Source of the DNA: Polaromonas sp. JS666
GTDB taxonomy: Bacteria > Pseudomonadota > Gammaproteobacteria > Burkholderiales > Burkholderiaceae_C
NCBI RefSeq assembly: GCF_000013865.1
Contig: NC_007948.1
Coordinates: 2,976,001-3,040,000, forward strand
Length of the DNA stretch: 64,000 nt
Reading direction: 5' to 3'
In this document: piece by piece, positions 1 through 8,731 of the stretch
How positions within the stretch are numbered: position 1 is the stretch's first letter
How the letters are laid out: each line of letters starts with the position of its first letter
The notes under the pieces: generated by a model
The model's input: only the letters and a program-made list of their open reading frames with translations
Databases searched by the model: none
What the model was told of the DNA's origin: nothing
Translations under genes and position numbers: made by a program

Positions 1-1
1 C

Positions 2-589
2 GCCATGCCGGCCAGCGTGAGCATGACCTTCCTGGGCGCGGCCGGCGCCTACCAATCGTCCCTGGCCAACCAACTCTGGCTGATCCTGGCGGCGATCGTC
101 TGCGTCTACATCGTGCTGGGCGTGCTCTATGAAAGCTACATCCACCCGCTGACCATTCTGTCCACCCTGCCCTCCGCCGGCGTCGGCGCATTGCTGGCGC
201 TGATGATCAGCGGCTCCGACCTGGGGGTGATTGGCATCATCGGCATCATTTTGCTAATCGGCATTGTGAAAAAGAACGCCATCATGATGATCGACTTTGC
301 GATTGACGCCGAGCGCAACGAAGGCAAGTCAGCGCAGGAGGCGATCCACCAGGCGGCCCTGCTGCGCTTTCGCCCCATCCTCATGACGACGCTGGCGGCG
401 CTCTTTGCGGCCCTGCCGCTGATGCTGGGCTGGGGCGAAGGCGCCGAGCTGCGGCGGCCGCTGGGCCTCGCGATCTTCGGCGGCCTGATCGTGAGCCAGA
501 TGCTGACGCTGTTCACCACGCCGGTGATTTACCTGGCGTTTGATCGGATGGGGCGCAGGTTTGGACGCAAGAAGGAGATTCTTGCGTGA
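2..589 (+). CDS. RND multidrug efflux permease, C-terminal part (MdtB-like)
   Basis: This is the last ~195 residues of an inner-membrane RND (HAE1/AcrB-type) proton-driven efflux pump; the gene starts before the window. The visible part has the family's final membrane helices, including the conserved [14 protein letters not shown] helix, [19 protein letters not shown] and [12 protein letters not shown], and it ends with the usual basic tail after [13 protein letters not shown]. It is followed by a second RND permease at 1353 and an outer-membrane channel at 4777. Two adjacent RND genes plus a channel is the MdtBC/MuxBC arrangement, in which the two permeases form a mixed trimer, so this copy is probably the B subunit. 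The membrane-fusion protein expected in such operons would lie upstream of the window. The family is certain; the substrate is unknown. Confidence 0.9.
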   Translation, partial: AMPASVSMTFLGAAGAYQSSLANQLWLILAAIVCVYIVLGVLYESYIHPLTILSTLPSAGVGALLALMISGSDLGVIGIIGIILLIGIVKKNAIMMIDFAIDAERNEGKSAQEAIHQAALLRFRPILMTTLAALFAALPLMLGWGEGAELRRPLGLAIFGGLIVSQMLTLFTTPVIYLAFDRMGRRFGRKKEILA

Positions 590-633
590 AGGCCTCTTTC
601 TGCCTTCAAGCCGGGCGGTCTTTGCTGAGGACT

Positions 634-658
634 GCTGGCCGGGGGTTGCCCGGCCAGC
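634..658. repeat. Small hairpin after the RND gene
   Basis: GCTGGCCGGG (634-643) and CCCGGCCAGC (649-658) form a perfect 10-bp stem with a 5-nt loop, 45 bp after the RND stop codon. No T-run follows, so it is not a classical intrinsic terminator. The same core (CTGGCCGGG) recurs at both ends of the larger inverted repeat at 698-1251, so the hairpin probably belongs to the same repeat family. Confidence 0.6.
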
Positions 659-697
659 GATGGCTCATGGGTGCTTATACCGGGGTTCTTGTGAATG

Positions 698-1251
698 CTG
701 CTGGCCGGGACTCGCCCCGGCGGGCGACTTACTTTTCTTTGCTTCGCCAAAGAAACCTAAGGAAAAGAAAGGCGACCCGCAGTCTGGGTCCCTGCGCTGC
801 GCTTCGGGCAACCTGTGCTGCTCGACTCCGGCGGGGGTCCGCAGAACTCGCCTGCGGCTCAAACAGCTGCGGCCCTGATCCCGCCTCCATCTGCGCTGCT
901 CGGCCCAGCCAGGACGGGTGGGGCGCGGATACCAATACCGAATACCTGAAGAAACAAGGACACGCCATGGCGTGTCCTTGTTTGTCCTTGTCTTTTTTGT
1001 CTTGGGGTTCGGTATTTGCTATTCGGACTGCCCCGTTCTGGCTGGGCCGAGGAGCGCAGAGGCAAGCGGATGAGGGCTCGCGATTGTCTGAGCCGAAGGC
1101 GAGTTCGAGCGAGACCCCGCTTGCCTCGAGCACCGCAGGTTGCCCGCAGCGCAGCGCAGGGACCCAGACTGCGGGTCGCCTTTTCTTTGGTGACTTTCTT
1201 TTGGCGAAGCAAAAGAAAGTTACTGGCCGCCGGGCCACTCCCGGCCAGCAA
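698..1251. repeat. Large imperfect inverted repeat between two RND genes
   Basis: The 763 bp between the two RND genes hold no convincing gene. The left arm (about 698-935) and the right arm (about 1016-1251) are imperfect reverse complements over roughly 230 bp. They share the runs GGCGACCCGCAGTCTGGGTC, CCCTGCGCTGCGCT, GGGCAACCTG, TTGCTTCGCCAAA and CGGCCCAGCC. The arms flank a perfect palindrome (952-983). Long reading frames cross this region on both strands, but they are low-quality translations of the repeat and match no family I know. It could fold into a long RNA hairpin, or it could be a non-autonomous repeat. I recall similar GGCGACCCGCAGTCTGGGTC blocks as repeats in Comamonadaceae intergenic DNA, but cannot verify this here. 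Confidence 0.8.
952..983. repeat. Perfect 32-bp palindrome at the centre of the repeat
   Basis: The sequence is self-complementary over 32 bp, with centre CGCCATGGCG and ends AAACAAGG / CCTTGTTT. It sits between the two arms of the 698-1251 inverted repeat. Outside it, AATACCGAA (left) and TTCGGTATT (right) extend the symmetry with gaps, so the whole block is one nested dyad. Confidence 0.9.
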
Positions 1252-1352
1252 GCCTCAGCAATGAGCGCACTCGCCAAGACAAGAGCAGGCTTCGCCCCCT
1301 TCGTCTTCGCTCAGGACAGGCACCTCAACCCGAACGGTGAAGGCAGGTCCGC

Positions 1353-4300
1353 ATGAACCTCTCCGAACCCTTCGTCCGCCGCCCGGTCGCCACCGTCCTC
1401 CTGACCATAGGCATCGCCCTGGCCGGCATAGGCGCATTCTTTGTACTGCCCGTCTCGCCCCTGCCGCAGGTCGATTTCCCGGTCATCTCGGTCAGCGCCT
1501 CGCTGCCCGGCGCCAGCCCCGACACCATGGCCAGCAGCGTCGCCACGCCGCTGGAGCGGCGCCTCGGCGTGATTGCCGGCGTGAACGAAATGACCTCCAA
1601 CAGCGGCACGGGCTCCACCCGTGTCAGCCTGCAGTTTGACCTCAACCGCAGCATCGATGCCGCCGCGCGCGAAGTGCAGGCCGCCATCAATGCCTCGCGC
1701 GCGGACTTGCCGGCCACGCTGCGCAGCAACCCGACCTACCGCAAGGCCAACCCGGCTTCGGCGCCCGTCATCATCCTGGCGCTCACCTCCAAAACCCGTT
1801 CACCGGGGCAGATCTACGACGAAGTGTCGAATGTGGTGCAGCAAAAAATCGCCCAGGTGCCGGGGGTGGGCGATGTCGAGCTGGGCGGTGGTTCGCTGCC
1901 TGCCGTGCGCGTCGAGTTGAACCCGTTCGCCCTCAACCGCTATGGCGTCAGCATGGAAGATGTGCGGGCGGCCCTGCAGGCATCCAACGCCAACCGGCCC
2001 AAGGGAGCGATTGAAGGCAATGGCCAGCGACTGCAGATTTACTCGGGCGCCAACACCGCCACGGGCGGGCTCAAGGCGGCCGACTACCGCGGCCTGGTGG
2101 TGGCCTGGCGCAATGGCGCGGCCCTGCGGCTGGGCGATGTGGCCGAGGTGGTGGATGGCGTGGAAAACACCAACACCCTGGGCCTGTTCAATGGCAGCCC
2201 GGCCGTCATTGTGCTGATCACGCGTCAGCCCGGCGCCAACGTGATCGAGACCGTGGATGGCGTGCGCGCCCTGCTGCCCGAGTTGCAGGCCCAGTTGCCG
2301 CAGGATGTGCAGTTGCAGGTGGCCTCGGACAGTACCAACTCGATACGCGCCTCGCTCCGCGAGATTGAGCTCACCCTGCTGATCTCGATTGCACTGGTGG
2401 TGCTGGTGGTCAGCGCATTTTTGCGCAGTGCGCGCGCCACAGTCATTCCGGCGGTGGCCACCATCGTCTCCCTGCTCGGCACCTTTGGCGTGATGTATCT
2501 GCTCGGGTTCAGCCTCAACAACCTGAGCCTGATGGCGCTCACCGTGGCCACCGGCTTTGTGGTGGACGACGCCATCGTCGTGCTGGAGAACACCAGCCGC
2601 CACATCGAGGCCGGCATGGACCGCTTCAAGGCCGCGCTGCTGGGTGCGCGCGAAGTCGGCTTCACGGTGCTGTCCATCAGCCTGTCGCTGGTGGCGGTGT
2701 TCATTCCGCTGCTGTTCATGGGCGGGCAAACCGGACGGCTGTTTCGCGAATTTGCCGTGACGCTGTCGGCGGCGGTGATGATTTCCCTGCTGATTTCGCT
2801 GACCACCACACCGATGATGTGTGCCTGGATGCTCAAGCCCACAACCGTGGCCGGGCAGGCACGCAAGCGGCCCGGGCGCCTGGCCTTCATCCCGCGCTGG
2901 CTTGAAAGCGCTTATCAGCGTGTGCACCGCAGCTACGAGGTGAGCCTGGACTGGGCGCTGGCCAGCAAGCTGCTGGTCATGCTGATTTTGCTGGCGGTGG
3001 TTGCGCTCAATGTCTACCTCTACATCAAGGCGCCCAAGGGCTTTTTCCCGCAACAGGACACCGGGCAGATCAACGCCGGCCTGCGCGCCGACAGGAGCAT
3101 TTCCTTTCAGGCCTTGCAGGCCAAGCTGCGGCAGCTGGTCGACATCATCCGGCGCGACCCGGCGGTGGACACCGTGGTCGGCTTCACCGGCGGCTCGCGA
3201 GCGGGTGGTGGCTTCATGTTCATCAACCTCAAACCTGTGGCCCAGCGCACCGAATCCGGCCAAGCCGTCATTGCCCGGCTGCGCCCGCAGCTGGCGCAAG
3301 TCACTGGCGTCAGCCTTTTCCTCAACACCGTGCAGGACCTGCGGGGTGGTGGCCGCCAGAGCAGTTCGACCTACCAGTACACCCTCAAAAGTGACAACGC
3401 GGCCGACCTGCGCGACTGGGCGACGCGGCTGGCCGACCAGATGAAGCGCCAGGACGCGCTGACCGACGTGGACACCGACCAGCAGGAAAACGGCGTGGAG
3501 ACCATGGTCACGGTGGACAAGGACAGCGCGGCACGTCTGGGCATCAGCTCGCGCGACGTCGACAACGCCTTGTACAACGCCTTCGGCCAGCGCCAGGTGG
3601 CCACCATCTATGCCGACCTGAACCAGTACCGGGTGGTCATGGAGGTGGCGCCACGCTTTATCCGCAGCCCCGAGGCGCTCAAGGACATCTACGTTCCGGC
3701 GAAGGCCAGCAGCCTCACCACTTCCGGCACAAATTCAAGCACCACCTCGGGCACCAGCTCCACCACGACTACCGCATCCGGCTCATCCGGTACTTCCAGC
3801 GCATCCACAACCGTCATCAACCCGGCCTTGCGCGACCCGTCCAGCGGCCAGGCCCTGAGCTCGTCGGCCACCACCATGGTGCCGCTGTCGGCCATTGCGC
3901 GCTTCAGCGAAAACGCCAAGGCCGCATCCGTCAGCCACGAGGACGGCGAACTCTCCACCACGATTTCCTACAACCTGGCGGAGGGCAGCACACTCAGCGA
4001 TGCCCAGGCTGCCGTGAAACAGGCCGAAGCCGAGATTCGCCTGCCCAACAATGTGCGCGGCAGTTTTGCCGGATCGGCGCGTGATGCCCAGGAATCGCAA
4101 AGCAAGCAGCCGCTGCTGATACTGGCCGCGCTGGTGGTGATCTACATCGTGCTTGGCATTTTGTACGAGAGCCTGATCCATCCGATCACCGTGCTGTCTA
4201 CCCTGCCCTCGGCTGGCGTGGGCGCGGTGCTGGCGCTGCTGCTGTTCAAGATGGACTTTTCCATCATCGCGCTGATCGGCATTTTCCTGCTGATCGGTAT

Positions 4301-4676
4301 CGTGAAGAAAAATGCCATCCTGATCATCGACTTTGCGCTGGAAGCCGAGCGGGCACGCGGCCTCACCGCCACGCAGGCGGTGCGCGAAGCCTGCCTGCTG
4401 CGCTTTCGCCCCATCCTGATGACCACGCTGGCCGCCATCCTCGGTGCGCTGCCGCTGGCCATAGGCTTTGGCGAGGGCGCCGAGTTGCGCCGCCCGCTGG
4501 GCGTCTCCATCATTGGCGGGCTGATTGCCAGCCAGCTGCTCACCTTGTTGACCACGCCGGTGGTTTATGTACTGCTCGACAAGCTGCGCCACCGCAGCCC
4601 GTCCGAGAAGCAGCTGAGCCGCCATCCGGATGACTCCAGCGAACCGCCTTCCGGCGCCCCGCTGCAACTGCAATGA
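1353..4676 (+). CDS. RND multidrug efflux permease (MdtC/MuxC-like)
   Basis: This 1107-residue protein is a full-length RND (HAE1) proton antiporter of the inner membrane that extrudes drugs or other small molecules through the channel encoded at 4777. The N-terminus MNLSEPFVRRPVATVL and first helix are typical. The paired Asp of helix 4 (GFVVDDAIVVLEN, about residue 404) that carries protons is present, and the end repeats the [14 protein letters not shown] and GAELRRPLG motifs of the neighbour at 2-589. An odd Ser/Thr/Gly-rich stretch of about 40 residues (roughly 786-825) lies in the second periplasmic domain, just before the VPLSAIARF motif, where relatives usually have a short SSSG-like loop. 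The gene follows the large inverted repeat, which separates it from its partner. The symbol is withheld because mdtC and muxC cannot be told apart by eye. Confidence 0.93.
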   Translation: MNLSEPFVRRPVATVLLTIGIALAGIGAFFVLPVSPLPQVDFPVISVSASLPGASPDTMASSVATPLERRLGVIAGVNEMTSNSGTGSTRVSLQFDLNRSIDAAAREVQAAINASRADLPATLRSNPTYRKANPASAPVIILALTSKTRSPGQIYDEVSNVVQQKIAQVPGVGDVELGGGSLPAVRVELNPFALNRYGVSMEDVRAALQASNANRPKGAIEGNGQRLQIYSGANTATGGLKAADYRGLVVAWRNGAALRLGDVAEVVDGVENTNTLGLFNGSPAVIVLITRQPGANVIETVDGVRALLPELQAQLPQDVQLQVASDSTNSIRASLREIELTLLISIALVVLVVSAFLRSARATVIPAVATIVSLLGTFGVMYLLGFSLNNLSLMALTVATGFVVDDAIVVLENTSRHIEAGMDRFKAALLGAREVGFTVLSISLSLVAVFIPLLFMGGQTGRLFREFAVTLSAAVMISLLISLTTTPMMCAWMLKPTTVAGQARKRPGRLAFIPRWLESAYQRVHRSYEVSLDWALASKLLVMLILLAVVALNVYLYIKAPKGFFPQQDTGQINAGLRADRSISFQALQAKLRQLVDIIRRDPAVDTVVGFTGGSRAGGGFMFINLKPVAQRTESGQAVIARLRPQLAQVTGVSLFLNTVQDLRGGGRQSSSTYQYTLKSDNAADLRDWATRLADQMKRQDALTDVDTDQQENGVETMVTVDKDSAARLGISSRDVDNALYNAFGQRQVATIYADLNQYRVVMEVAPRFIRSPEALKDIYVPAKASSLTTSGTNSSTTSGTSSTTTTASGSSGTSSASTTVINPALRDPSSGQALSSSATTMVPLSAIARFSENAKAASVSHEDGELSTTISYNLAEGSTLSDAQAAVKQAEAEIRLPNNVRGSFAGSARDAQESQSKQPLLILAALVVIYIVLGILYESLIHPITVLSTLPSAGVGAVLALLLFKMDFSIIALIGIFLLIGIVKKNAILIIDFALEAERARGLTATQAVREACLLRFRPILMTTLAAILGALPLAIGFGEGAELRRPLGVSIIGGLIASQLLTLLTTPVVYVLLDKLRHRSPSEKQLSRHPDDSSEPPSGAPLQLQ

Positions 4677-4711
4677 ATGATGACCGCCATAAACAATACT
4701 TGGCTTTGCCT

Positions 4712-4744
4712 CTTGCTCCTTCCCCCGCTGGTGGAAGGAGCAAG
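4712..4744. promoter_or_regulatory. Strong hairpin between RND and channel genes
   Basis: CTTGCTCCTTCC (4712-4723) and GGAAGGAGCAAG (4733-4744) form a perfect 12-bp stem with a 9-nt loop, 33 bp before the channel start codon. No U-tract follows. It may stabilise the upstream mRNA end or cause partial termination inside the efflux operon (inference). Confidence 0.6.
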
Positions 4745-4776
4745 CGTGACGGTATGACACCCAAAGGTGGAAAAGT

Positions 4777-6213
4777 ATGTACAAGGAATTGAAATTTCGC
4801 CGCTACCACTACGTGATGGCCGCGGCACTGGCCCTGCTGGCCACAGGCTGCGCGGTCGGCCCGGATTACAAGCGCCCGGCCACCGCCGATGTCAGCGCCT
4901 TCAAGGAAGCCGAAGGCTGGGTGCCCGCCGCGCCGGCCGATGCGCTGGAGCGCGGCCCGTGGTGGACGCTGTTTGGCGACCCGGTGCTGGACCAGCTGCA
5001 GTCGCGGGTCGAGGTGTCCAACCAGAACGTGGCGCTGGCGGTGGCCGCCTATGCGCAGGCGCGTGCCCTGGTACGCGAGCAGCGGGCATCGCTCTTTCCT
5101 TCGGTCACGCTCGATGGTGGAGCCAGCCGTTCGAAGAGCAGCGGCAGTGGCAGCAGCAGTTCTGGCGCTGGCGCTGGCGGGCGCATTGGCAACAACTACC
5201 AGCTCAGCATAGGCGGCAGCTGGGAGCCCGACGTCTGGGGCCGGCTGGGCCGGGCCGTCGACGGCGCCAGTGCCGGCGCCCAGGCGAGTGCGGCAGACCT
5301 GGCCTCGGCCAAGCTGTCGGCCCAGGGCGAACTCGCCGTCAATTACCTTTCGCTGCGCCAGACCGATGCGCAAAAGGCCTTGCTGGAAAGCACGATTGCC
5401 GGCTACGAGCGTGCACTGGAGATCACGCAAAACCGCTACGCGGCCAGCATTGCCGCCAAGACCGATGTGCTGCAGGCGCAAACCCAACTGGCCAACGCCA
5501 GGGCTGAAGCCGCAGGGCTGGTGCGCCAGCGCGCCCAGCTCGAGCATGCCATCGCGGTGCTGGTGGGCGAGGCGCCCGGTAATTTCACGCTCGCACCCGC
5601 CGCCTGGACACCCGTGGTGCCAGAGATTCCGGTCGGCGTGCCTTCCACGCTGCTGCAGCGCCGGCCCGATATCGCGGCAGCCGAGCGCCGCGTGGCCCAG
5701 GCCAACGAGCAGATCGGCATCGCCAAAAGCGCCTACTTCCCCAGCCTGTCCTTGAGCGCATCGGCCGGCTCTGGCGCCAGCCGCCTCGCGGACCTGTTCA
5801 AGGCCTCCAGCAGTGTCTGGTCGCTGGGCATTTCGGCCGCGCAGGTGCTGTTCAATGCTGGCGCGACGGGGGCCCGCGTCGAAGGTGCGCAGGCCTCGCA
5901 CGAGCAGGCAGTGGCGCGCTACCGGCAGGCCGTGCTGACAGCATTCCAGGATGTCGAGGACCAGCTTTCCGCCACCCGCGTGCTGCTGGTCCAGCAGGAC
6001 TTGCGGCGCCAGGCCTCTGACGCCGCCGACCAGGTCGAGCAACAGGTGTTCAACCGCTACCGCGGCGGTCAGGTCGGCTACACCGAGGTCATCACCGCGC
6101 AGGCCACCGCGCTGAGCGCGCGCCGCGCGCTGGTGCAGGCCATGGCCGACCGCCAAACCACCGCCGTGGCCTTGATCCAGTCGCTGGGCGGCGGTTGGCA
6201 GGATGGACGGTAA
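4777..6213 (+). CDS. RND efflux outer-membrane lipoprotein channel (NodT family)
   Basis: This is the outer-membrane factor of the tripartite efflux system, a TolC/OprM-type trimeric tunnel. The protein has 478 residues. Its signal peptide ends in a lipobox (LATGC, Cys25), directly followed by AVGPDYKRP, the hallmark of the NodT subfamily. Two related halves of helical repeats follow, with the motifs LRQTDAQKALLE, NRYAASIAAKTDVLQAQ and LLQRRPDIAAAERRV, and it ends in ALIQSLGGGW. The ATG at 4777 is preceded by an AGGTGGA ribosome site. It lies 100 bp after the second RND gene on the same strand and is probably co-transcribed with it. A short copy of its 3' end reappears at 8633. Confidence 0.95.
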   Translation: MYKELKFRRYHYVMAAALALLATGCAVGPDYKRPATADVSAFKEAEGWVPAAPADALERGPWWTLFGDPVLDQLQSRVEVSNQNVALAVAAYAQARALVREQRASLFPSVTLDGGASRSKSSGSGSSSSGAGAGGRIGNNYQLSIGGSWEPDVWGRLGRAVDGASAGAQASAADLASAKLSAQGELAVNYLSLRQTDAQKALLESTIAGYERALEITQNRYAASIAAKTDVLQAQTQLANARAEAAGLVRQRAQLEHAIAVLVGEAPGNFTLAPAAWTPVVPEIPVGVPSTLLQRRPDIAAAERRVAQANEQIGIAKSAYFPSLSLSASAGSGASRLADLFKASSSVWSLGISAAQVLFNAGATGARVEGAQASHEQAVARYRQAVLTAFQDVEDQLSATRVLLVQQDLRRQASDAADQVEQQVFNRYRGGQVGYTEVITAQATALSARRALVQAMADRQTTAVALIQSLGGGWQDGR

Positions 6214-6236
6214 AGCGGCCACGCGGCGGCAGTCAC

Positions 6237-6251
6237 TATAATTTTGATAGC
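6237..6251 (-). repeat. Dispersed GCTATCAAAA-type repeat, copy 1
   Basis: On the minus strand this reads GCTATCAAAATTATA. It lies in the gap between the efflux channel gene and the cystathionine beta-synthase gene and resembles copies at 41281, 49811, 50721, 54361 and 55951. The rest of the 6214-6448 gap shows no gene. Confidence 0.5.
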
Positions 6252-6448
6252 AAATTACACCCAAATCCATTGGGCTGGGCACTGACTTCCCATCAAAACC
6301 CGGCCAAACGTGTAACGAGGCGCGGCAGAAGGCAGAACCGATGACCGGGCGGCTTCACGAACCGGCGTGAAGCGACTACAGTGGATGAACAGCCCGTGCC
6401 GCTCCCACTGCCGGGCTCACATGTCGCAACACGCCAATGGGGGCTGCC

Positions 6449-7447
6449 ATGAGATATGAAAGCATCCTGGACGCGATCGGCCACACGCCGCTGGTGCGCC
6501 TGAACCAGCTGACTCGGCACCTGTCCTGCGCGGTCTACGCCAAGCTGGAGTTCCTGAGCCCGGGTGGTTCGGTCAAGGACCGCATCGGCATGTACATGAT
6601 CCAGCAGGCCGAGCGGCGCGGCGAGATCGGCCCCGGCGCGACCATCGTGGAATGCACCTCGGGCAACACCGGCATGGGCCTGGCGCTGTTCGCCGCCGGG
6701 CGCGGCTACAAGACGGTGTTCACCATCGCCGACAAGCAATCGAAGGAAAAAGTCGACATGCTGCGGGCCATGGGCGCCGAGGTCATCGTCTGCCCCACCG
6801 ACGTGCCGCCCGACGATCCGCGCGGCTACATCCAGGCGGCGCAGCGGCTGGCGCGTGACATCCCCGGCGCCTTCCTCTGCAACCAGTACGACAACCCGGA
6901 CAACACGCTGGCGCACTACGCGAGCACCGGCCCCGAAATCTGGAACGACACCGGGGGCATGGTCACCCATTTCGTCTGCGGCATGGGCACTTGCGGCACC
7001 ATCAGCGGCGCCGGCCGCTACCTCAAGGAACAAAACGCCATGGTCCGGGTGATTGGCGTCGATCCGCAGGGCTCGATCTTCCATGAGCTGTTCCACCGCG
7101 GGGTGACGGTGCAGCCCCACGTCTACCGGCTCGAAGGCATAGGCGAAGACTTCATCCCCAAGGCGCTGGACTGGCACGTCATCGACGACGTGATCCAGGT
7201 CAGCGACCAGGGCAGCTTCCTGATGGCGCGCCGGCTCGCCCGCGACGAGGGCATCTTCGCCGGCGGCTCCTCGGGCGCCGCGATGCTGGCCGCGCTGCAG
7301 GTGGCTGAAAAGCTGGGCCCGAACGACCTCATGGTGGTGCTGCTGCCCGACGGCGGCCGCCAGTACCTGGGCAAGCTCTACAACGACGACTGGATGCGGG
7401 AGCATGGCTACCTCGACGCCAAGCCCGATTCAGCACCGCGATCCTGA
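6449..7447 (+). CDS. Cystathionine beta-synthase (PLP fold type II)
   Basis: This enzyme condenses serine (or O-acetylserine) with homocysteine to make cystathionine, the first step of reverse transsulfuration. It is a fold-type II PLP enzyme. The cofactor lysine is in SPGGSVKDR (about K43), the substrate loop is TSGNTG (about 70-75), and the phosphate-binding loop is GTCGTISGAG. It has only the catalytic domain (332 residues) with no CBS regulatory pair. EGIGEDFIP and the pairing with a cystathionine enzyme 24 bp downstream favour CBS over a plain cysteine synthase, although CysK/CysM homologues look very similar. The ATG at 6449 is chosen over the in-frame ATG at 6437 because TGGGGG at 6438-6443 is a good ribosome site. 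Confidence 0.82.
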   Translation: MRYESILDAIGHTPLVRLNQLTRHLSCAVYAKLEFLSPGGSVKDRIGMYMIQQAERRGEIGPGATIVECTSGNTGMGLALFAAGRGYKTVFTIADKQSKEKVDMLRAMGAEVIVCPTDVPPDDPRGYIQAAQRLARDIPGAFLCNQYDNPDNTLAHYASTGPEIWNDTGGMVTHFVCGMGTCGTISGAGRYLKEQNAMVRVIGVDPQGSIFHELFHRGVTVQPHVYRLEGIGEDFIPKALDWHVIDDVIQVSDQGSFLMARRLARDEGIFAGGSSGAAMLAALQVAEKLGPNDLMVVLLPDGGRQYLGKLYNDDWMREHGYLDAKPDSAPRS

Positions 7448-7470
7448 TTTCAGATTCAGTGAGGCACGCC

Positions 7471-8616
7471 ATGCGCTTTTCCACCCAAGCCATTCACGCC
7501 GGCCAGCCGGCGGACCCGACCACCGGCGCGATCATGACGCCGGTGTACCTGAGTTCAACTTTCGTGCAGCAAGCGCCCGGCCAGCACAAGGGCTACGACT
7601 ACGGGCGCACCGCCAATCCCACACGCAGCGCGCTGGAGGCGAACATCGCGGCGCTGGAGGACGGGACTTACGGCCTGGCCTTCGCCAGCGGCCTGGCGGC
7701 GGAGTCCACCGTGCTGCAATCGCTCAGCAGCGGCGACCATGTGGTCTGCGGGCAGGACCTGTATGGCGGGACCTACCGGCTGATGACCAAGGTCTTTGCG
7801 CGCTTCGGCATCGAGGCCAGCTTCGTCGACGCGACTTCGCCGGGCGCGATCCGCGCCGCGCTGCGCCCGCAAACCCGGCTGGTCTGGCTGGAGACCCCGA
7901 GCAATCCGCTGCTGACCGTGTGCGACATCGCCGCCATCGCCCAGCTCGCGCACGAACACCAGGCCAGGCTCGCGGTCGACAACACCTTCGCCTCGCCCTA
8001 CCTGCAGCAGCCGCTGCGCCTGGGCGCGGACATCGTCATCCACAGCACCACCAAGTACCTGGGCGGCCACTCGGATGTGATAGGCGGCGCCCTTGTGATG
8101 AATGACGAAGCGCTGTACCAGGAGCTCAAGTTCCTGCAAAACGCGGTGGGCGCGGTGCCGGGTCCGCTGGACTGCTTCCTCGTGCTGCGCGGCATCAAAA
8201 CCCTGGCCGTGCGCATGCGCCAGCATTGCGACAACGCGCTGCAGCTGGCGCGCCACCTGGCCGCCCACCCCGAGGTCAAACAGCTCGCCTACCCCGGCCT
8301 GGAGTCCAGCCCCCATCACGCGCTCGCCAGCCGGCAGATGCGCGCCTACGGCGGCATGATCTCGCTGGAACTGCAAGGCGGCGTGGAGCGTAACATTCGG
8401 TTCACGACCCAGACGAAGCTGTTCGCGCTGGCCGAGAGCCTGGGCGGCGTCGAGTCCCTGATCGGCCTGCCCACGGTGATGACGCACGCCGCTATCCCGC
8501 CCGCGCAACGCCAGCAGGCCGGATTGCCCGACGCGCTGGTGCGCCTGTCGGTCGGTCTCGAAGACATCGAGGACCTGATCGAAGACGTGGACCGGGCGAT
8601 CGAAACATCGCGCTAA
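7471..8616 (+). CDS. Cystathionine gamma-synthase/gamma-lyase family (PLP)
   Basis: This is a Cys/Met-metabolism PLP enzyme (fold type I) of about 381 residues. Family motifs are YDYGRTANPTR, FASGLAAE (cofactor phosphate contact), VDNTFASPYLQQP and the cofactor lysine in HSTTKYLGGHSD. The C-terminus has the typical RLSVGLED-IEDLIEDVD ending. As the partner of the beta-synthase just upstream, it most likely cleaves cystathionine to cysteine (gamma-lyase). Sequence alone does not separate this from gamma-synthase activity. The start at ATG 7471 follows GTGAGG at 7459; an in-frame GTG four codons earlier is possible. Confidence 0.88.
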   Translation: MRFSTQAIHAGQPADPTTGAIMTPVYLSSTFVQQAPGQHKGYDYGRTANPTRSALEANIAALEDGTYGLAFASGLAAESTVLQSLSSGDHVVCGQDLYGGTYRLMTKVFARFGIEASFVDATSPGAIRAALRPQTRLVWLETPSNPLLTVCDIAAIAQLAHEHQARLAVDNTFASPYLQQPLRLGADIVIHSTTKYLGGHSDVIGGALVMNDEALYQELKFLQNAVGAVPGPLDCFLVLRGIKTLAVRMRQHCDNALQLARHLAAHPEVKQLAYPGLESSPHHALASRQMRAYGGMISLELQGGVERNIRFTTQTKLFALAESLGGVESLIGLPTVMTHAAIPPAQRQQAGLPDALVRLSVGLEDIEDLIEDVDRAIETSR

Positions 8617-8632
8617 GGGCGGTGTTGCGGCA

Positions 8633-8659
8633 TGATCCAGTCGCCGGGCGGCGGCTGGC
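8633..8659 (+). repeat. Copy of the efflux-channel gene 3' end
   Basis: These 27 bp match 6173-6199, the codons for LIQSLGGGW at the end of the outer-membrane channel gene, at 25 of 27 positions. The copy sits 17 bp after the cystathionine gene stop codon. The two copies therefore bracket the transsulfuration pair like a scar of insertion or duplication. It encodes nothing complete here. Confidence 0.65.
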
Positions 8660-8731
8660 CGGGTTTCGATGCGACGTTTCATAGGGGGCATAACGGATGC
8701 TCCGGCAGACCTGCGCACTTACACTGATGCG

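Noticed and set aside
586..1356. Reading frames of 110-256 codons in the 590-1352 gap on both strands
   Set aside because: They follow the inverted-repeat arms, so the arms give similar translations; no ribosome sites and no family resemblance.
1800..3299. A 499-codon open frame on the minus strand inside the RND permease gene
   Set aside because: It is an antisense shadow in GC-rich DNA: rich in His, Gln and Arg, with no family motif, fully covered by a clear RND gene.
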